Shown piece by piece: positions 30,632 through 39,329 of a stretch of DNA of 64,000 nt. Within the stretch, counting starts at the first letter, position 1, and the number at the start of each line of letters is the position of its first letter. The stretch comes from Candidatus Promineifilum breve (GTDB lineage Bacteria > Chloroflexota > Anaerolineae > Promineifilales > Promineifilaceae), in NCBI RefSeq assembly GCF_900066015.1, contig NZ_LN890655.1, positions 2,706,726-2,770,725 on the forward strand, read 5' to 3'. Below the pieces are notes generated by a model. The model was not told the DNA's origin. It saw only the letters and a list, made by a program, of their open reading frames with translations, and did not search any database. Position numbers and translations under genes: made by a program.

Positions 30632-31183
30632 ATGATAGAAACAAAAACAAAATCCCATAAGACCAATCCGGTCAAGATCAACTATTTGGTCGACCTGTCC
30701 ATCTTCGTCGCCTTTCTGGTGGGGATGAACCCTCGCCTGACAGGTATGACCATCCATGAATGGCTGGGCATCGCCTTCGCCGCGGCCATCGTCACCCACC
30801 TGGTGCTGCATTGGCAGTGGTTGGTGGCGACGACCCGGCGCTTTCTGGGGCGCGCGACACGCCAGGCCCGCCTCAACTTCATCGTCAATGCCCTGTTCTT
30901 CATTAATATGACGGTGCTCATCTTCACGGGGCTGATGATCTCTGAGTCGGCGCTGCCCGCGCTGGGCATCCAACTGGGCGAGGGTATGGCCTTCCGGCAA
31001 TTGCACACCCTGACGGGCGACTGGGCGCTCTATTTGCTCGGCCTGCACGTGGCCCTGCATTGGAAATGGATTGTCAGCACGACGAAACGCTACGTCGTGC
31101 AACCGTTGGTTAGGCCGTTCCGCCGGTTGCGCCGTCCGCAAGTCGCGCAACCGCGGCCGGTGGCCGAGGAGGCGCTGTCATGA
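30632..31183 (+). CDS. DUF4405 membrane protein
   Basis: A 183-residue protein with four hydrophobic helices. Two matching segments, THLVLHWQWLVATTRRF and LHVALHWKWIVSTTKRY, each hold a His pair (H-x3-H) and lie after helices 2 and 4; with MTIHEWLG they resemble cytochrome b561/FdnI-like haem sites. Family DUF4405. Probably binds haem, but this is inference. RBS GAGAGTGAGAG. The ATGA overlap couples it to the next gene. Confidence 0.8.
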   Translation: MIETKTKSHKTNPVKINYLVDLSIFVAFLVGMNPRLTGMTIHEWLGIAFAAAIVTHLVLHWQWLVATTRRFLGRATRQARLNFIVNALFFINMTVLIFTGLMISESALPALGIQLGEGMAFRQLHTLTGDWALYLLGLHVALHWKWIVSTTKRYVVQPLVRPFRRLRRPQVAQPRPVAEEALS

Positions 31184-31563
31184 AACTGCTGGGCAAGATC
31201 GCTTTAATCCTGTTGGCCGCCGTGCTGGTGGCGGGCGCGACGCTGGCCCTGACCAATCGGGGGGCGCTGGCTAGTTTGACCGCCGGCGGGCCGTCGCTGG
31301 AAGGGCGCGAACGGCCCGAAATGGCCGATGGCGACTTCGCGTCCGGTCAGCGGCCGGCGCGCGGCGAAGGCGGCGACCACCACGGCGACCAAAGCCTGTG
31401 GAGCGGCCTGATGGGCATCGCCAGGAATCTCGGCGTCATCGCCGCCATCGTCGCCGGGGTGTGGCTCATCACCTGGGCCGGCGGCCGGTTCGCGGCGCGA
31501 CGGAAGATGGAGCGGACGGGCAAGGAAAAAATGCCCGATGAAATGATACTATCCGACCAGTAA
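31180..31563 (+). CDS. Two-span membrane protein, unknown function
   Basis: A 127-residue protein: N-terminal helix (IALILLAAVLVAGATLAL), a hydrophilic external loop with a His/Asp cluster (GGDHHGDQ), a second helix (NLGVIAAIVAGVWLITWAGG), and a basic tail. It overlaps the DUF4405 gene by ATGA and may be its partner, with the His cluster a possible metal site. No family is recognised. Confidence 0.65.
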   Translation: MKLLGKIALILLAAVLVAGATLALTNRGALASLTAGGPSLEGRERPEMADGDFASGQRPARGEGGDHHGDQSLWSGLMGIARNLGVIAAIVAGVWLITWAGGRFAARRKMERTGKEKMPDEMILSDQ

Positions 31564-31596
31564 ACGGTCGGCCGCCGGGCGACGGGGCATCGAATG

Positions 31597-31650
31597 GCGC
31601 GCCGCATAACTTAACCTAATCGGGTTAAGTCACGCGGCGCTATTTATTTT
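31597..31650 (+). terminator. Terminator of the DUF4405 operon
   Basis: Nested stems CGCCGC / GCGGCG and CTTAACC / GGTTAAG followed by TATTTATTTT. It lies 35 nt after the operon and 30 nt before the end of the convergent metalloprotease gene, so it may serve both. Confidence 0.65.
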
Positions 31651-31669
31651 AATCTGTCCGCGACGGCGG

Positions 31670-33316
31670 CTATCGCCAGATAACGGTTGGCAAATACAAA
31701 TGATGCGCCGGCGGTTCGGGTGTGTCGGCTGTCGGCGTCGGCTCCGATGTGTGCGTCGGCTCCGGTGTACGCGTCGCCCGGCGGGTGTTGGTCGGCGTGG
31801 CCGTTGGCGTGGGCGTCGGCAGGGTTCCGGTAGGGGTGACCGAGGGTGTCAGGGTCTCCGTGGGCGTCAGCGACGGCGTGGGCGTCAGCGTTTCGGTCGG
31901 GACAAGCGTCTCAGTCGGCGTTTCCGTGGGAGTGGGCGTGTCGCTGGGCAGCGGGGTATCGGTTGGGATGGGGACGTCGGTGTTGGTCGGCGTCGGCGTC
32001 ACAGTTGGTTCCACACAGTCGGCGCGGAAATTCGAGACGAGCAGCCGGGTATCGTGCATGGAGCGCACGATGTCGGCGGCGTGGGCCGGGTCGGTTTCGT
32101 AATCGACCCCTGTCGGTTCGCCCGCGTACCACACGTCGGGGTTGGCCCACTGGTTGATGCGATCGCAGTTATTGGGGCAATCGTAGGCCATAATGTCGCG
32201 GAAGGTCTCGTTGGGCGACTGATAGCCGTAGGAATAGGGGGTCAGAACGGAGCCGGTGACGTGGGCCCGGTCGTGGGCGTTGCCCAGATTGTGGCCGATC
32301 TCGTGGGCCAGGGTCAGTTCGCCGCACGAATAGGGGCCGGGGTAATCGAGCGCCGACACGCCGAAGCCGTAACTCTGGAACCAATCGCCCAATGAGTTCA
32401 TCTGGTAGGCATAGCCGCAGGCGTTGTTGCTGCCCTCGCTGATGAGCATGGTCACCACGTCGGCCTTGAATGCGTCGCGCGAGCCGTGGACTTCCTCCAG
32501 AACGCCATCGCCCGGCACCCGGAGATATTCCAAATCAGTGGCGATGTTGCCCGCTTCGGTGTAACCGACCTCCATCACATTCACCAACTGCCAATCGAAG
32601 ATGACCCCACTGGCGTCATTGGCGGTGTTCATCTCGCTGACGCGCTGATTGATGAGTCCCTCGATGGCCGCCTGGCCGCCGGCGGCGTCGCGCGCCTGGG
32701 GCGTATAGACGACCATCAGGTCGATGATCGTGCCGTCTTCCTGACAGGTCGCGCCCTGTGGCGACAGGATTTGCATCTCCAGCGCCGACGGCTGGGGGAT
32801 GACGCTGTCCGGGCCATTGGGTTGGGGAACGGTGGGGTCAAGCTCGGCGATGGTGTAGACGTCGCCCGCGCCGCTGTAACGAATCGTGATCCACGCCGCG
32901 CCCACACGGTGGACGCTGCCCGACAGGACGCCGTCCTGCACCGCCAGGGTCGCCACGCTGCCCGGTTCGCCGGCGATGTCACCCACCCAGACGTAGCCGC
33001 CGGTGACGGATGAGTCCACGCGCCGGCGGGTGGCGGTCAGGGTCACGTCGTCAAACAGATTGAGCTGCAACTCCTCGGCTCGTGGGTTGATGGCATTCCA
33101 GTTGACGCCCACGGCGCGAGCACGGCGGGCGGCCGCGACGGCGCGGGCTGGTGGCGAGGTGTCGTTAATAGGCGCAAAAAGGGTGTTGTCGCTGAAAGCC
33201 GCGAAGGGACGGGCCAGGATGAGGGCCAACAGCAGCAGAATAGCACCCCCGACGATCGATAAGCGCCGGCCGGTAGTAGGGTTGTAGAGGTCGTTGTATG
33301 ACTTGCCGTTGCCCAT
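31670..33316 (-). CDS. Secreted metzincin-type metalloprotease
   Basis: A 548-residue reprolysin-like zinc protease. N-terminal signal anchor (RRLSIVGGAILLLLALILARPF), a pro-region, then the catalytic domain starting near IIDLMVVYTPQARDAAGG. Zinc site HEIGHNLGNAHD (H-E-x2-H-x5-H-D) and Met-turn DIMAYDC. A Thr/Pro-rich stalk follows, and the chain ends HHLYLPTVIWR, a short hydrophobic motif seen at the ends of other stalk-bearing Chloroflexota exoproteins as I recall them. The ATG at 33316 is favoured by GGAG 6 nt upstream; a GTG 4 codons earlier lacks an RBS. Confidence 0.88.
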   Translation of the reverse strand: MGNGKSYNDLYNPTTGRRLSIVGGAILLLLALILARPFAAFSDNTLFAPINDTSPPARAVAAARRARAVGVNWNAINPRAEELQLNLFDDVTLTATRRRVDSSVTGGYVWVGDIAGEPGSVATLAVQDGVLSGSVHRVGAAWITIRYSGAGDVYTIAELDPTVPQPNGPDSVIPQPSALEMQILSPQGATCQEDGTIIDLMVVYTPQARDAAGGQAAIEGLINQRVSEMNTANDASGVIFDWQLVNVMEVGYTEAGNIATDLEYLRVPGDGVLEEVHGSRDAFKADVVTMLISEGSNNACGYAYQMNSLGDWFQSYGFGVSALDYPGPYSCGELTLAHEIGHNLGNAHDRAHVTGSVLTPYSYGYQSPNETFRDIMAYDCPNNCDRINQWANPDVWYAGEPTGVDYETDPAHAADIVRSMHDTRLLVSNFRADCVEPTVTPTPTNTDVPIPTDTPLPSDTPTPTETPTETLVPTETLTPTPSLTPTETLTPSVTPTGTLPTPTPTATPTNTRRATRTPEPTHTSEPTPTADTPEPPAHHLYLPTVIWR

Positions 33317-33571
33317 CCGAGACTCCACCTGCGCCGAAATAGAACTGCTTTCCCGGTCAGAAGATTGAAGCCGCCTACAATCATATCATGGCCGGGCGGG
33401 CGCGTCACAAATTTAGAGCAAGAACGACGGGGCGAAAAGGGGTTCTTAGGTTCCGCTATGGCCCCTCTCATTTTTGTGAGGTTAAATGGGTTGGAAGGAG
33501 TTGAAGGTAAAAACCGGACACAGCGCGCGCGGCGGCGTCATGGAGAGCACCGAGAGGGAATGTTGTTTAGG
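33317..33571. other. Intergenic region between divergent genes
   Basis: The 255 bp between the protease start and the next promoter hold no convincing gene. A weak GGAGAGCACCGAGAGGG patch near 33541 resembles the dispersed CACAGAG-type repeat. The protease promoter should lie here but was not identified. Confidence 0.4.
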
Positions 33572-33599
33572 TTCACAATCGGCTCCCATCTGGTATAAT
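33572..33599 (+). promoter_or_regulatory. Sigma-70-type promoter of the hydrolase gene
   Basis: TTCACA (33572-33577), 16-bp spacer, TATAAT (33594-33599). It leaves an untranslated leader of about 55 nt before the ATG at 33662. Confidence 0.6.
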
Positions 33600-33661
33600 A
33601 GCGGCCGGTAAAGAAACCACCTCCGGCTCGTCAGAGCGCTGTTTCACTCCCTTGGTACGTT

Positions 33662-35122
33662 ATGAAACGTAATCTCGTCTTGCTCATGCTCTTGCTGGGT
33701 ACGTTGTTGGCCGCTTGTGGGGGCAATGACGCCGACACCCGCGAACCGTCGATCGCGCTGGAAGAGTGCCGGTTGACGGGCGGCGTCATGGCCCGTTGCG
33801 GCGTGCTGACCGTGGCCGAGAACCCCGACGCGCCCGACGGCCGCACCATCGCCCTCGACATCGCCGTGTTGCCGGCCACCGGCAGCAGCAACGTGGTGCA
33901 GGCCGATCCGCTCTTTCTGCTGGCCGGCGGCCCCGGGCAATCGGCGACGGAAGTCTATCCGTTGGCCGTCTATCTGTTCGAGGAAGTCAACCGCACCCGC
34001 GACATTGTCCTCATCGACCAGCGCGGCACAGGCGAGGAAAGCGGCTTCACCTGCGACAACCTGACCGACGAGTCATTGCCCGACGATCTGCCCGACGCGG
34101 CGGCCGTGGCCCTGCTCGACGAATGCCGCGCCGCGCTGGCGGAGCGGGCCGACCTGACCCAATACACCACCGACCGCTTCATCGCCGACCTGGAAGCGGC
34201 GCGGCTGGCCCTCGACTACGACACCATCAACCTCTATGGCGCGTCCTACGGCAGCCGGGCGGCGCTGGCCTATATGCGCCGCCACCCGGACGTGATTCGC
34301 TCGGCCGTGCTCGACGCCGTGGCCGGGCCGGAACTGGTGCTCTACCGCGACATGCCCCGCGACGGGCAGCGGGCGCTCGATCTGCTGTTCGAGCGCTGCG
34401 CCGCCGACGCGGCCTGCCACGCCGCCTTCCCCGACGTCCGCGCCGAATATGACGACTTGCTGGCCCGGCTGGCAACGCCCCAGGCCATCACCGTGGCCCA
34501 CCCGCTGACCAACGAACCGCTCGAATTCCAGATGACCCGCGACCGGCTGGGGCAGTACGTCTTCAACGTCCTCTATAGCGCCGAGTTCCAGTCGTTGCTG
34601 CCGCTGCTCATTCACCACGCCCACGAGACGGGTGATTTCGCGCCGCTGATCATCCAGGCCCTGTCCGTCGGCAGCGGCGCGGGCCTCTATACCGGCCTGC
34701 TCTATGCCGTGGCCTGCTCCGAGGACGCGCCACTGATCGACCCGGCGGCCGAGACGCAGACCGACACGAGCTTCGGCTCCTTCGCCGCGAACTTCCAGGC
34801 CATCTGCGCCGGCTGGCCGCGGGCCGAGGTGGCCGGCGACCTGCGCCAACCGCTACAGAGCGACATTCCCACGCTGCTGCTCTCCGGCGGCTCGGACCCG
34901 GTGACGCCGCCGACCTATGCCGAAGCGGCAGCCGCGACCCTGCCCAACAGCCGCCATCTGGTCGTGCCCGGCTACGGCCACGGCGTGCTGGCTGTGGGCT
35001 GTATGCCGCGCGTGGTGGCCCAGTTCATCCGCGACGGCCACGCCGATGACCTCGATACGGCCTGCCTGGACGAATTGCAGCCGCCGCCGTTCTTCGTCAC
35101 GTTCGCCGGGCCGGAGCCGTAG
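33662..35122 (+). CDS. Alpha/beta-hydrolase lipoprotein (S33 peptidase-like)
   Basis: A 486-residue lipoprotein: MKRNLVLLMLLLGTLLAACGG with lipobox LAAC. It matches the secreted tripeptidyl-aminopeptidase/prolyl-aminopeptidase-like branch of family S33. Catalytic triad by motif: Ser in YGASYGSRAALAY, Asp in LLSGGSDPVTPP, His in VPGYGHGVLA. The oxyanion region is LLAGGPGQSA, followed by IVLIDQRGTG. It probably cleaves N-terminal residues from peptides at the cell surface. A strong promoter lies upstream. Confidence 0.9.
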   Translation: MKRNLVLLMLLLGTLLAACGGNDADTREPSIALEECRLTGGVMARCGVLTVAENPDAPDGRTIALDIAVLPATGSSNVVQADPLFLLAGGPGQSATEVYPLAVYLFEEVNRTRDIVLIDQRGTGEESGFTCDNLTDESLPDDLPDAAAVALLDECRAALAERADLTQYTTDRFIADLEAARLALDYDTINLYGASYGSRAALAYMRRHPDVIRSAVLDAVAGPELVLYRDMPRDGQRALDLLFERCAADAACHAAFPDVRAEYDDLLARLATPQAITVAHPLTNEPLEFQMTRDRLGQYVFNVLYSAEFQSLLPLLIHHAHETGDFAPLIIQALSVGSGAGLYTGLLYAVACSEDAPLIDPAAETQTDTSFGSFAANFQAICAGWPRAEVAGDLRQPLQSDIPTLLLSGGSDPVTPPTYAEAAAATLPNSRHLVVPGYGHGVLAVGCMPRVVAQFIRDGHADDLDTACLDELQPPPFFVTFAGPEP

Positions 35123-35123
35123 G

Positions 35124-35165
35124 GTAGTGGGCAGTGGACAGTGGGTAGTGGACAGTAGGTCAGTA
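35124..35165. repeat. AGTGGGCAGTGGACAGT repeat, one arm
   Basis: Tandem (A/G)GTGG(G/A)CAGTGG units starting 2 nt after the hydrolase stop. It matches the inner arms of the nested palindrome at 56105-56155; the complementary arm is missing here. Confidence 0.6.
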
Positions 35166-35221
35166 GATCGTCGGTGGCCCATTTTCCGCGGTCTGTGGTC
35201 ATTTTATTAATCAGGAATGCC

Positions 35222-35953
35222 ATGATCCAAGTCAGTAATCTCAGCAAATCATTCGGCCCGGTGAAGGCGGTGCAGGACGTGTCCTTTGCCGCGCCCGATG
35301 GGCTGATCACCGGCTTGCTCGGCCCCAACGGCGCGGGCAAGTCCACGACGATGCGCCTCATCGCCGGGGCGCTCGATCCCGATACCGGCGCGGCGGCCAT
35401 CGATGGCTTTGATAGCGGCAAGCAACGGCTGAAGGCCCAGGAGCAGCTCGGCGTATTGACCGACTCCCACGGCCTCTACCTGCGGCTGACGGCGCGCGAG
35501 AACGTGCGCTACTTCGGCCAGTTGCGTGGGCTGCGCGGCCGGGAACTGGAGACGCGCATCGATAGCCTGATCACCCTGCTGGAGATGAACGACATCGCCG
35601 ACCGGCGCACCGAGGGCTTCTCCACCGGCGAGCAGGTCAAGGTCGCCATCGCCCGCGCCCTCGTCCACCAGCCGCAAAACGTGATGCTCGACGAACCGAC
35701 GGCCGGGCTGGACGTGATGAGCACGCGGGCCATGCGCGGCGTCATCCGCCAACTGCGCGACGAGGGGCGCTGCATCCTCTTCAGCAGCCACATCATGCAG
35801 GAAGTCGCCATGCTGTGCGACAACATCGTCGTCATCGCCGGCGGCCGCGTCGCCGCCCAGGGTTCGCCCGACGAATTGCGGGCGCGCACCGGCCACGAAA
35901 ATCTGGAAGACGCCTTCGTCGCCATCATCGGCAGCAAGGAGGGTTTGGTCTGA
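35222..35953 (+). CDS. ABC transporter ATPase, NatA-like
   Basis: A 243-residue nucleotide-binding domain of the ABC-2 exporter class. Walker A GLLGPNGAGKSTT, Q-loop region LGVLTDSHGLYLRLT, signature FSTGEQVKVAIAR (variant of LSGGQ), Walker B VMLDEPTAGLD, H-loop ILFSSH. Closest by eye to NatA/CcmA-type ATPases. The last codons overlap the permease start, so they form one exporter; the substrate is unknown (sodium, antibiotic or polysaccharide are possibilities). Confidence 0.9.
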   Translation: MIQVSNLSKSFGPVKAVQDVSFAAPDGLITGLLGPNGAGKSTTMRLIAGALDPDTGAAAIDGFDSGKQRLKAQEQLGVLTDSHGLYLRLTARENVRYFGQLRGLRGRELETRIDSLITLLEMNDIADRRTEGFSTGEQVKVAIARALVHQPQNVMLDEPTAGLDVMSTRAMRGVIRQLRDEGRCILFSSHIMQEVAMLCDNIVVIAGGRVAAQGSPDELRARTGHENLEDAFVAIIGSKEGLV

Positions 35954-37146
35954 TGCTCAGACGCATTGGGATCATCATCCGCAAGGAACTGGTCGATAAT
36001 CTCCGCGACCGGCGCTCGGTCGGCAACGCGCTGTTCGCCGTGCTCATCAATCCGCTGCTCTACATCGTGTTGTTCGGCTTTCTGAACCGCACCTTCACCG
36101 AGCAGGCCGAGCGCCCGCTGGAGCTATACGTCTCCGGCGCGGCCAACGCGCCCAACCTGGTGCAGTTCCTCGATCAGAACAACGTCGATATCCGCGAAGC
36201 GCCCGACGATGCCGAGGCGGCCGTGCGCCGGGGAGAACTGGGCCTCGTGCTGCTCATCCCCGACGACTTCGGCCAGAAGTTCCGCGACGGCGAGCCGGCC
36301 CAGGTACAACTGCTCATCGACGAATCGAGCCAGAGCAGCAATCTGGCCGTGGGCCGGGCACAGGGGCTTATCGGCCAATATAGCGCCCAGATCGGCAACC
36401 TGCGGCTGTTGGCGCGGGGAGTCAGTCCGGCGGTGGCCGTGGCCGTGCCGGTGGAGATGGTCAACGTGGCCCCGCAGGAAGCCGAGGGCGGGTCGAGCGT
36501 GGTGCTCAACCTGCTGCCGGTGGTGATGATGACGGCGGCGTTCTATGGCGGCTTCTATCTGGCCGTGGACACGACCGCCGGCGAGCGCGAGCGCAAATCG
36601 CTGGAACCGCTGCTGCTGAACCCCGTGCCGCGCTGGGAGTTCCTGATGGGCAAGTTCCTGGCCGTGTTCGCCTTCACGCTGCTGGCGACCTTCCTGGCGA
36701 CGGCCCTGTTTCTGGTGCTGCTGGGCGTGCCCCAGGTGCAGGAGTTCACGGCCATTCGCGTCAGTGTCGGCTGGAACGTCATCCTGACCGCCATGGCCCT
36801 GATGATCCCGGTCGTCTTCATGGCCGTGGCCCTGGAGATGGCGATTGGGTCGTATGCTCGTTCGGTGAAAGAGGCCTCGACCTACGCCCAACTGGTGGCC
36901 TTTGCCGGATTCCTGCCGTCGCTGTTCCTGTCGGTGCTGCCCATCCGGCCGCAATCGTGGATGTATCTGATCCCCACCGTCGGCCAGTTGTACTTCATCA
37001 ACGACACGGCCCGCGGGCTGCCGCTGAACTGGATGCAGGTCATCCTGTGCAGCGCCATCACGCTGGGCATTGGCATTGCCGCGCTGATTGTCGCGATGCG
37101 GTTCTATAATCAGGAGCGTATTTTATTAGGGACGGCGACGGCATAA
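35953..37146 (+). CDS. ABC-2 type permease, NatB-like
   Basis: A 397-residue membrane protein. One N-terminal helix (NALFAVLINPLLYIVLFGFL), an external domain of about 150 residues (ELYVSGAANAPNLVQFL onward), then five helices, typical of NatB/ABC2_membrane_3 exporters. The VKE motif-like segment SYARSVKEASTYAQL lies before helix 4. Overlap with the ATPase gene (TGATG) marks them as a pair. Confidence 0.88.
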   Translation: MLRRIGIIIRKELVDNLRDRRSVGNALFAVLINPLLYIVLFGFLNRTFTEQAERPLELYVSGAANAPNLVQFLDQNNVDIREAPDDAEAAVRRGELGLVLLIPDDFGQKFRDGEPAQVQLLIDESSQSSNLAVGRAQGLIGQYSAQIGNLRLLARGVSPAVAVAVPVEMVNVAPQEAEGGSSVVLNLLPVVMMTAAFYGGFYLAVDTTAGERERKSLEPLLLNPVPRWEFLMGKFLAVFAFTLLATFLATALFLVLLGVPQVQEFTAIRVSVGWNVILTAMALMIPVVFMAVALEMAIGSYARSVKEASTYAQLVAFAGFLPSLFLSVLPIRPQSWMYLIPTVGQLYFINDTARGLPLNWMQVILCSAITLGIGIAALIVAMRFYNQERILLGTATA

Positions 37147-37169
37147 AGGTGTGTTGCCCATTTCAGGCC

Positions 37170-37397
37170 ATGAAGCGCAAGCAACTTTTCACCGCCATCA
37201 TCGAGCGCGAAGGCGATATGTTCGTCGCGTTGGCCCCGGAATTGGACGTCGCCAGCCAGGGGGCTACGGTTGAAGAGGCCAGAAATAATCTGATTGAGGC
37301 GATTGAATTGTTCTTCGAGGTCGCCGGCCCATCCGAAATTGAAGGTCGATTGCATGACGAACTCTTTGTCACTCAGGTAAGTATCGCGATTGAGTAA
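37170..37397 (+). CDS. HicB-like antitoxin, no HicA partner seen
   Basis: A 75-residue protein with the HicB partial RNase-H-like pattern: FTAIIEREGDMFVALAPELDVASQGATVEEARNNL then IEAIELFF. HicB neutralises the HicA mRNA interferase; no HicA-like gene is adjacent, so it may be solitary. It lies between the NatB and YjbQ genes, 3 nt before the latter. Confidence 0.78.
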   Translation: MKRKQLFTAIIEREGDMFVALAPELDVASQGATVEEARNNLIEAIELFFEVAGPSEIEGRLHDELFVTQVSIAIE

Positions 37398-37400
37398 GCG

Positions 37401-37829
37401 ATGAACTGGTTTCAACGAGAGATAACGCTTGCCCCGCGACCGCGCGGCTTCCATCTGGTCACGAACGAGATAGTGGCCGCCGTGCCGGAGATCGGTCAGT
37501 TTGCCGTCGGGCTGGCCCATATATTCATCTGCCACACCTCGGCCGCGCTGGCCCTCAACGAGAACGCCGACCCCACCGTGCGGGCCGACATGGAAGCAGC
37601 CTTCAACCGCCTGGCCCCGGAGAACGCGCCCTTTTACCAACACACCGTCGAGGGGCCGGACGACATGCCCGCCCACGTGAAGGCCGTCCTGCTGGGCAGC
37701 AGCCTGACCATCCCCATCCGTGACGGCCGGCTGGCGTTGGGCACGTGGCAGGGGGTCTATCTGTGCGAGCACCGCAACCACGGCGGGCGGCGAACGGTGA
37801 TCGTTACCCTGTCCGGGCAGTTGTTGTAG
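37401..37829 (+). CDS. YjbQ/UPF0047 family protein
   Basis: A 142-residue protein of the YjbQ family. Motifs: HIFICHTSAALALNENADP, VEGPDDMPAHVKAVLLG, and LGTWQGVYLCEHRNHGG. Members have weak thiamine-phosphate synthase activity in vitro and a conserved His/Glu metal-like site; the physiological role is not settled. Length is standard. Cotranscription with the HicB-like gene is likely (3-nt gap). Confidence 0.92.
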   Translation: MNWFQREITLAPRPRGFHLVTNEIVAAVPEIGQFAVGLAHIFICHTSAALALNENADPTVRADMEAAFNRLAPENAPFYQHTVEGPDDMPAHVKAVLLGSSLTIPIRDGRLALGTWQGVYLCEHRNHGGRRTVIVTLSGQLL

Positions 37830-37841
37830 GACAGGCCGGAA

Positions 37842-37945
37842 GAATCACACAGAGCACACAGAGCGAAGACACAGAGTTACACGGAGACTCAACGAATCTT
37901 TCCTCCGTGGTCTCTGTGTTCCTCTGCGCCCTCTGTGTTCCTTCT
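37842..37945. repeat. Palindromic ACACAGAG repeat
   Basis: Left arm of GCACACAGAGCGAAGACACAGAG-like units, right arm of CTCTGTGTTCCTCTGCG-like units, around CAACGAATCTTTCC. Units of about 9 bp are partly degenerate. It lies between the YjbQ and aminotransferase genes. Single-arm relatives are at 502, 47441 and 48950. Confidence 0.8.
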
Positions 37946-37983
37946 GCTTCCTCTTAACCAATGGACAACGCCGCCACGTCTGC

Positions 37984-37989
37984 TAAAAT
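37984..37989 (+). promoter_or_regulatory. -10 box of the aminotransferase gene
   Basis: TAAAAT ends 9 nt before the ATG at 37999, with no room for a Shine-Dalgarno-containing leader. A leaderless or near-leaderless mRNA is likely. Confidence 0.4.
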
Positions 37990-37998
37990 TCCTCCCTT

Positions 37999-39174
37999 AT
38001 GAAAGACCTATCCCGCATCGTCAGCAGCATCCCCCCCTCTGAAACCCTGGCCGTTAGCGATAAAGCGAAGGCCCTGAAAGCCGCCGGGCGCGACGTCGTC
38101 GCCCTGGCCGGCGGCGATCCCGATTTCGATACGCCCGATTACATCACCGCCGCGGCCTTCCAGGCCATCGAGAACGGCGCGACCCATTACCCCGCGCCGA
38201 TGAAGGGCATCACCCCCTTGCTGGAAGCCATCGCCGACAAGATGCAGACCGATAACGGCATCACACTCAAGCCCGGCAGCGACATCGTCGTGACCCCCGG
38301 CGGCAAGTGGGCGCTGTTCCTGGCCCTGTCGGCCATCCTCAACCCCGGCGACGAGGTGCTCTACCTGGAGCCGGTATGGGTCAGCTACCCGCCGATGATC
38401 GTCCTGGCCGGAGGCACGCCGGTGGCCGTCACGTTGCCCGCGGCCGACAACTTCCGCATCACCGCCGACCGGCTGCGCGAAAAGATCACCCCGCGCACCA
38501 AGGCGCTGATGGTCAATTCGCCCAACAACCCCACCGGCCGGGTGATCACGCGCGAAGAACTGGACGCTGTCGTGGAAGTGGCCCTGGAGCACGACCTCTA
38601 CGTCATCTCCGATGAGATCTACGAGTCGATCATCTTCGATGGCCGCCAGCACCTCTCCCCGGCGGCCCAACCGGGCATGGCCGAGCGCACCCTGACCATC
38701 AACGGCCTGTCCAAGTCCCACGCCATGACCGGCTGGCGGCTGGGCTGGCTGGCCGGGCCGTCGCCGATCATGAAGCTGGTGGCGCAGATGAACAGCCAGA
38801 CCGTCTCCTCGGCGGCCAACTTCACCATGCACGCCGCCGTGGCCGCGCTGAAAGGCCCGCGCGATACGACGCAGCAGATGACCGCAGCCTACAAAAAGCG
38901 GCGCGATTTCATGGTGCCGGCGCTCAACGCCATCGACGGCGTGGAGTGCATGGACATCGAGGGCGCGTTCTACCTCTTCCCGCGCTTCCCCAATAGCACG
39001 AAGACCAGCGCCGAACTGGCCGAGGCGCTCATCGAAAAGGCGGGCATCGCCTCTGTCCCCGGCGCGGCTTTCGGCCGCAGCGGCGAGGGCCACGTGCGCT
39101 TCACCATCGCCACGGCCATGAACGAACTGGAGAAGGCGGTGGCGAAGCTGGCGAAGGTTGCGCACGAACTGTAG
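37999..39174 (+). CDS. Class I/II pyridoxal-phosphate aminotransferase (aspartate type)
   Basis: A 391-residue fold-type I aminotransferase. ALAGGDPDFDTPDYI with THYPAPMKGITPLLEAI at the N-terminus, VNSPNNPTGRVIT, YVISDEIYESIIFDG, and the PLP lysine in INGLSKSHAMTGWRLGWL; the carboxylate-binding Arg is in GHVRFTIA. It resembles the 1-gamma aspartate aminotransferase group; the exact amino donor is not certain. Confidence 0.92.
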   Translation: MKDLSRIVSSIPPSETLAVSDKAKALKAAGRDVVALAGGDPDFDTPDYITAAAFQAIENGATHYPAPMKGITPLLEAIADKMQTDNGITLKPGSDIVVTPGGKWALFLALSAILNPGDEVLYLEPVWVSYPPMIVLAGGTPVAVTLPAADNFRITADRLREKITPRTKALMVNSPNNPTGRVITREELDAVVEVALEHDLYVISDEIYESIIFDGRQHLSPAAQPGMAERTLTINGLSKSHAMTGWRLGWLAGPSPIMKLVAQMNSQTVSSAANFTMHAAVAALKGPRDTTQQMTAAYKKRRDFMVPALNAIDGVECMDIEGAFYLFPRFPNSTKTSAELAEALIEKAGIASVPGAAFGRSGEGHVRFTIATAMNELEKAVAKLAKVAHEL

Positions 39175-39201
39175 TGCCGGTTTCTTAACTCACGAATAGG
39201 A

Positions 39202-39263
39202 GGCTGTAGCGCAAGCCGGTCAGCTTACGTCTTAGCGCAACTGAGAAAGCTTGAGCTACAGCC
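39202..39263. repeat. GGCTGTAGCGCAAGC inverted repeat
   Basis: Arms GGCTGTAGCGCAAGC and GCTTGAGCTACAGCC pair over 15 bp with one mismatch around a 32-nt loop. It sits after the aminotransferase gene and before the sigma-factor gene; it could end transcription of the former. Confidence 0.65.
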
Positions 39264-39329
39264 CATCGGTTTGGTCGATAAGCCGATGTAACCTTTTCCC
39301 TTCGAACAACAACTATATAACAGACGCGC

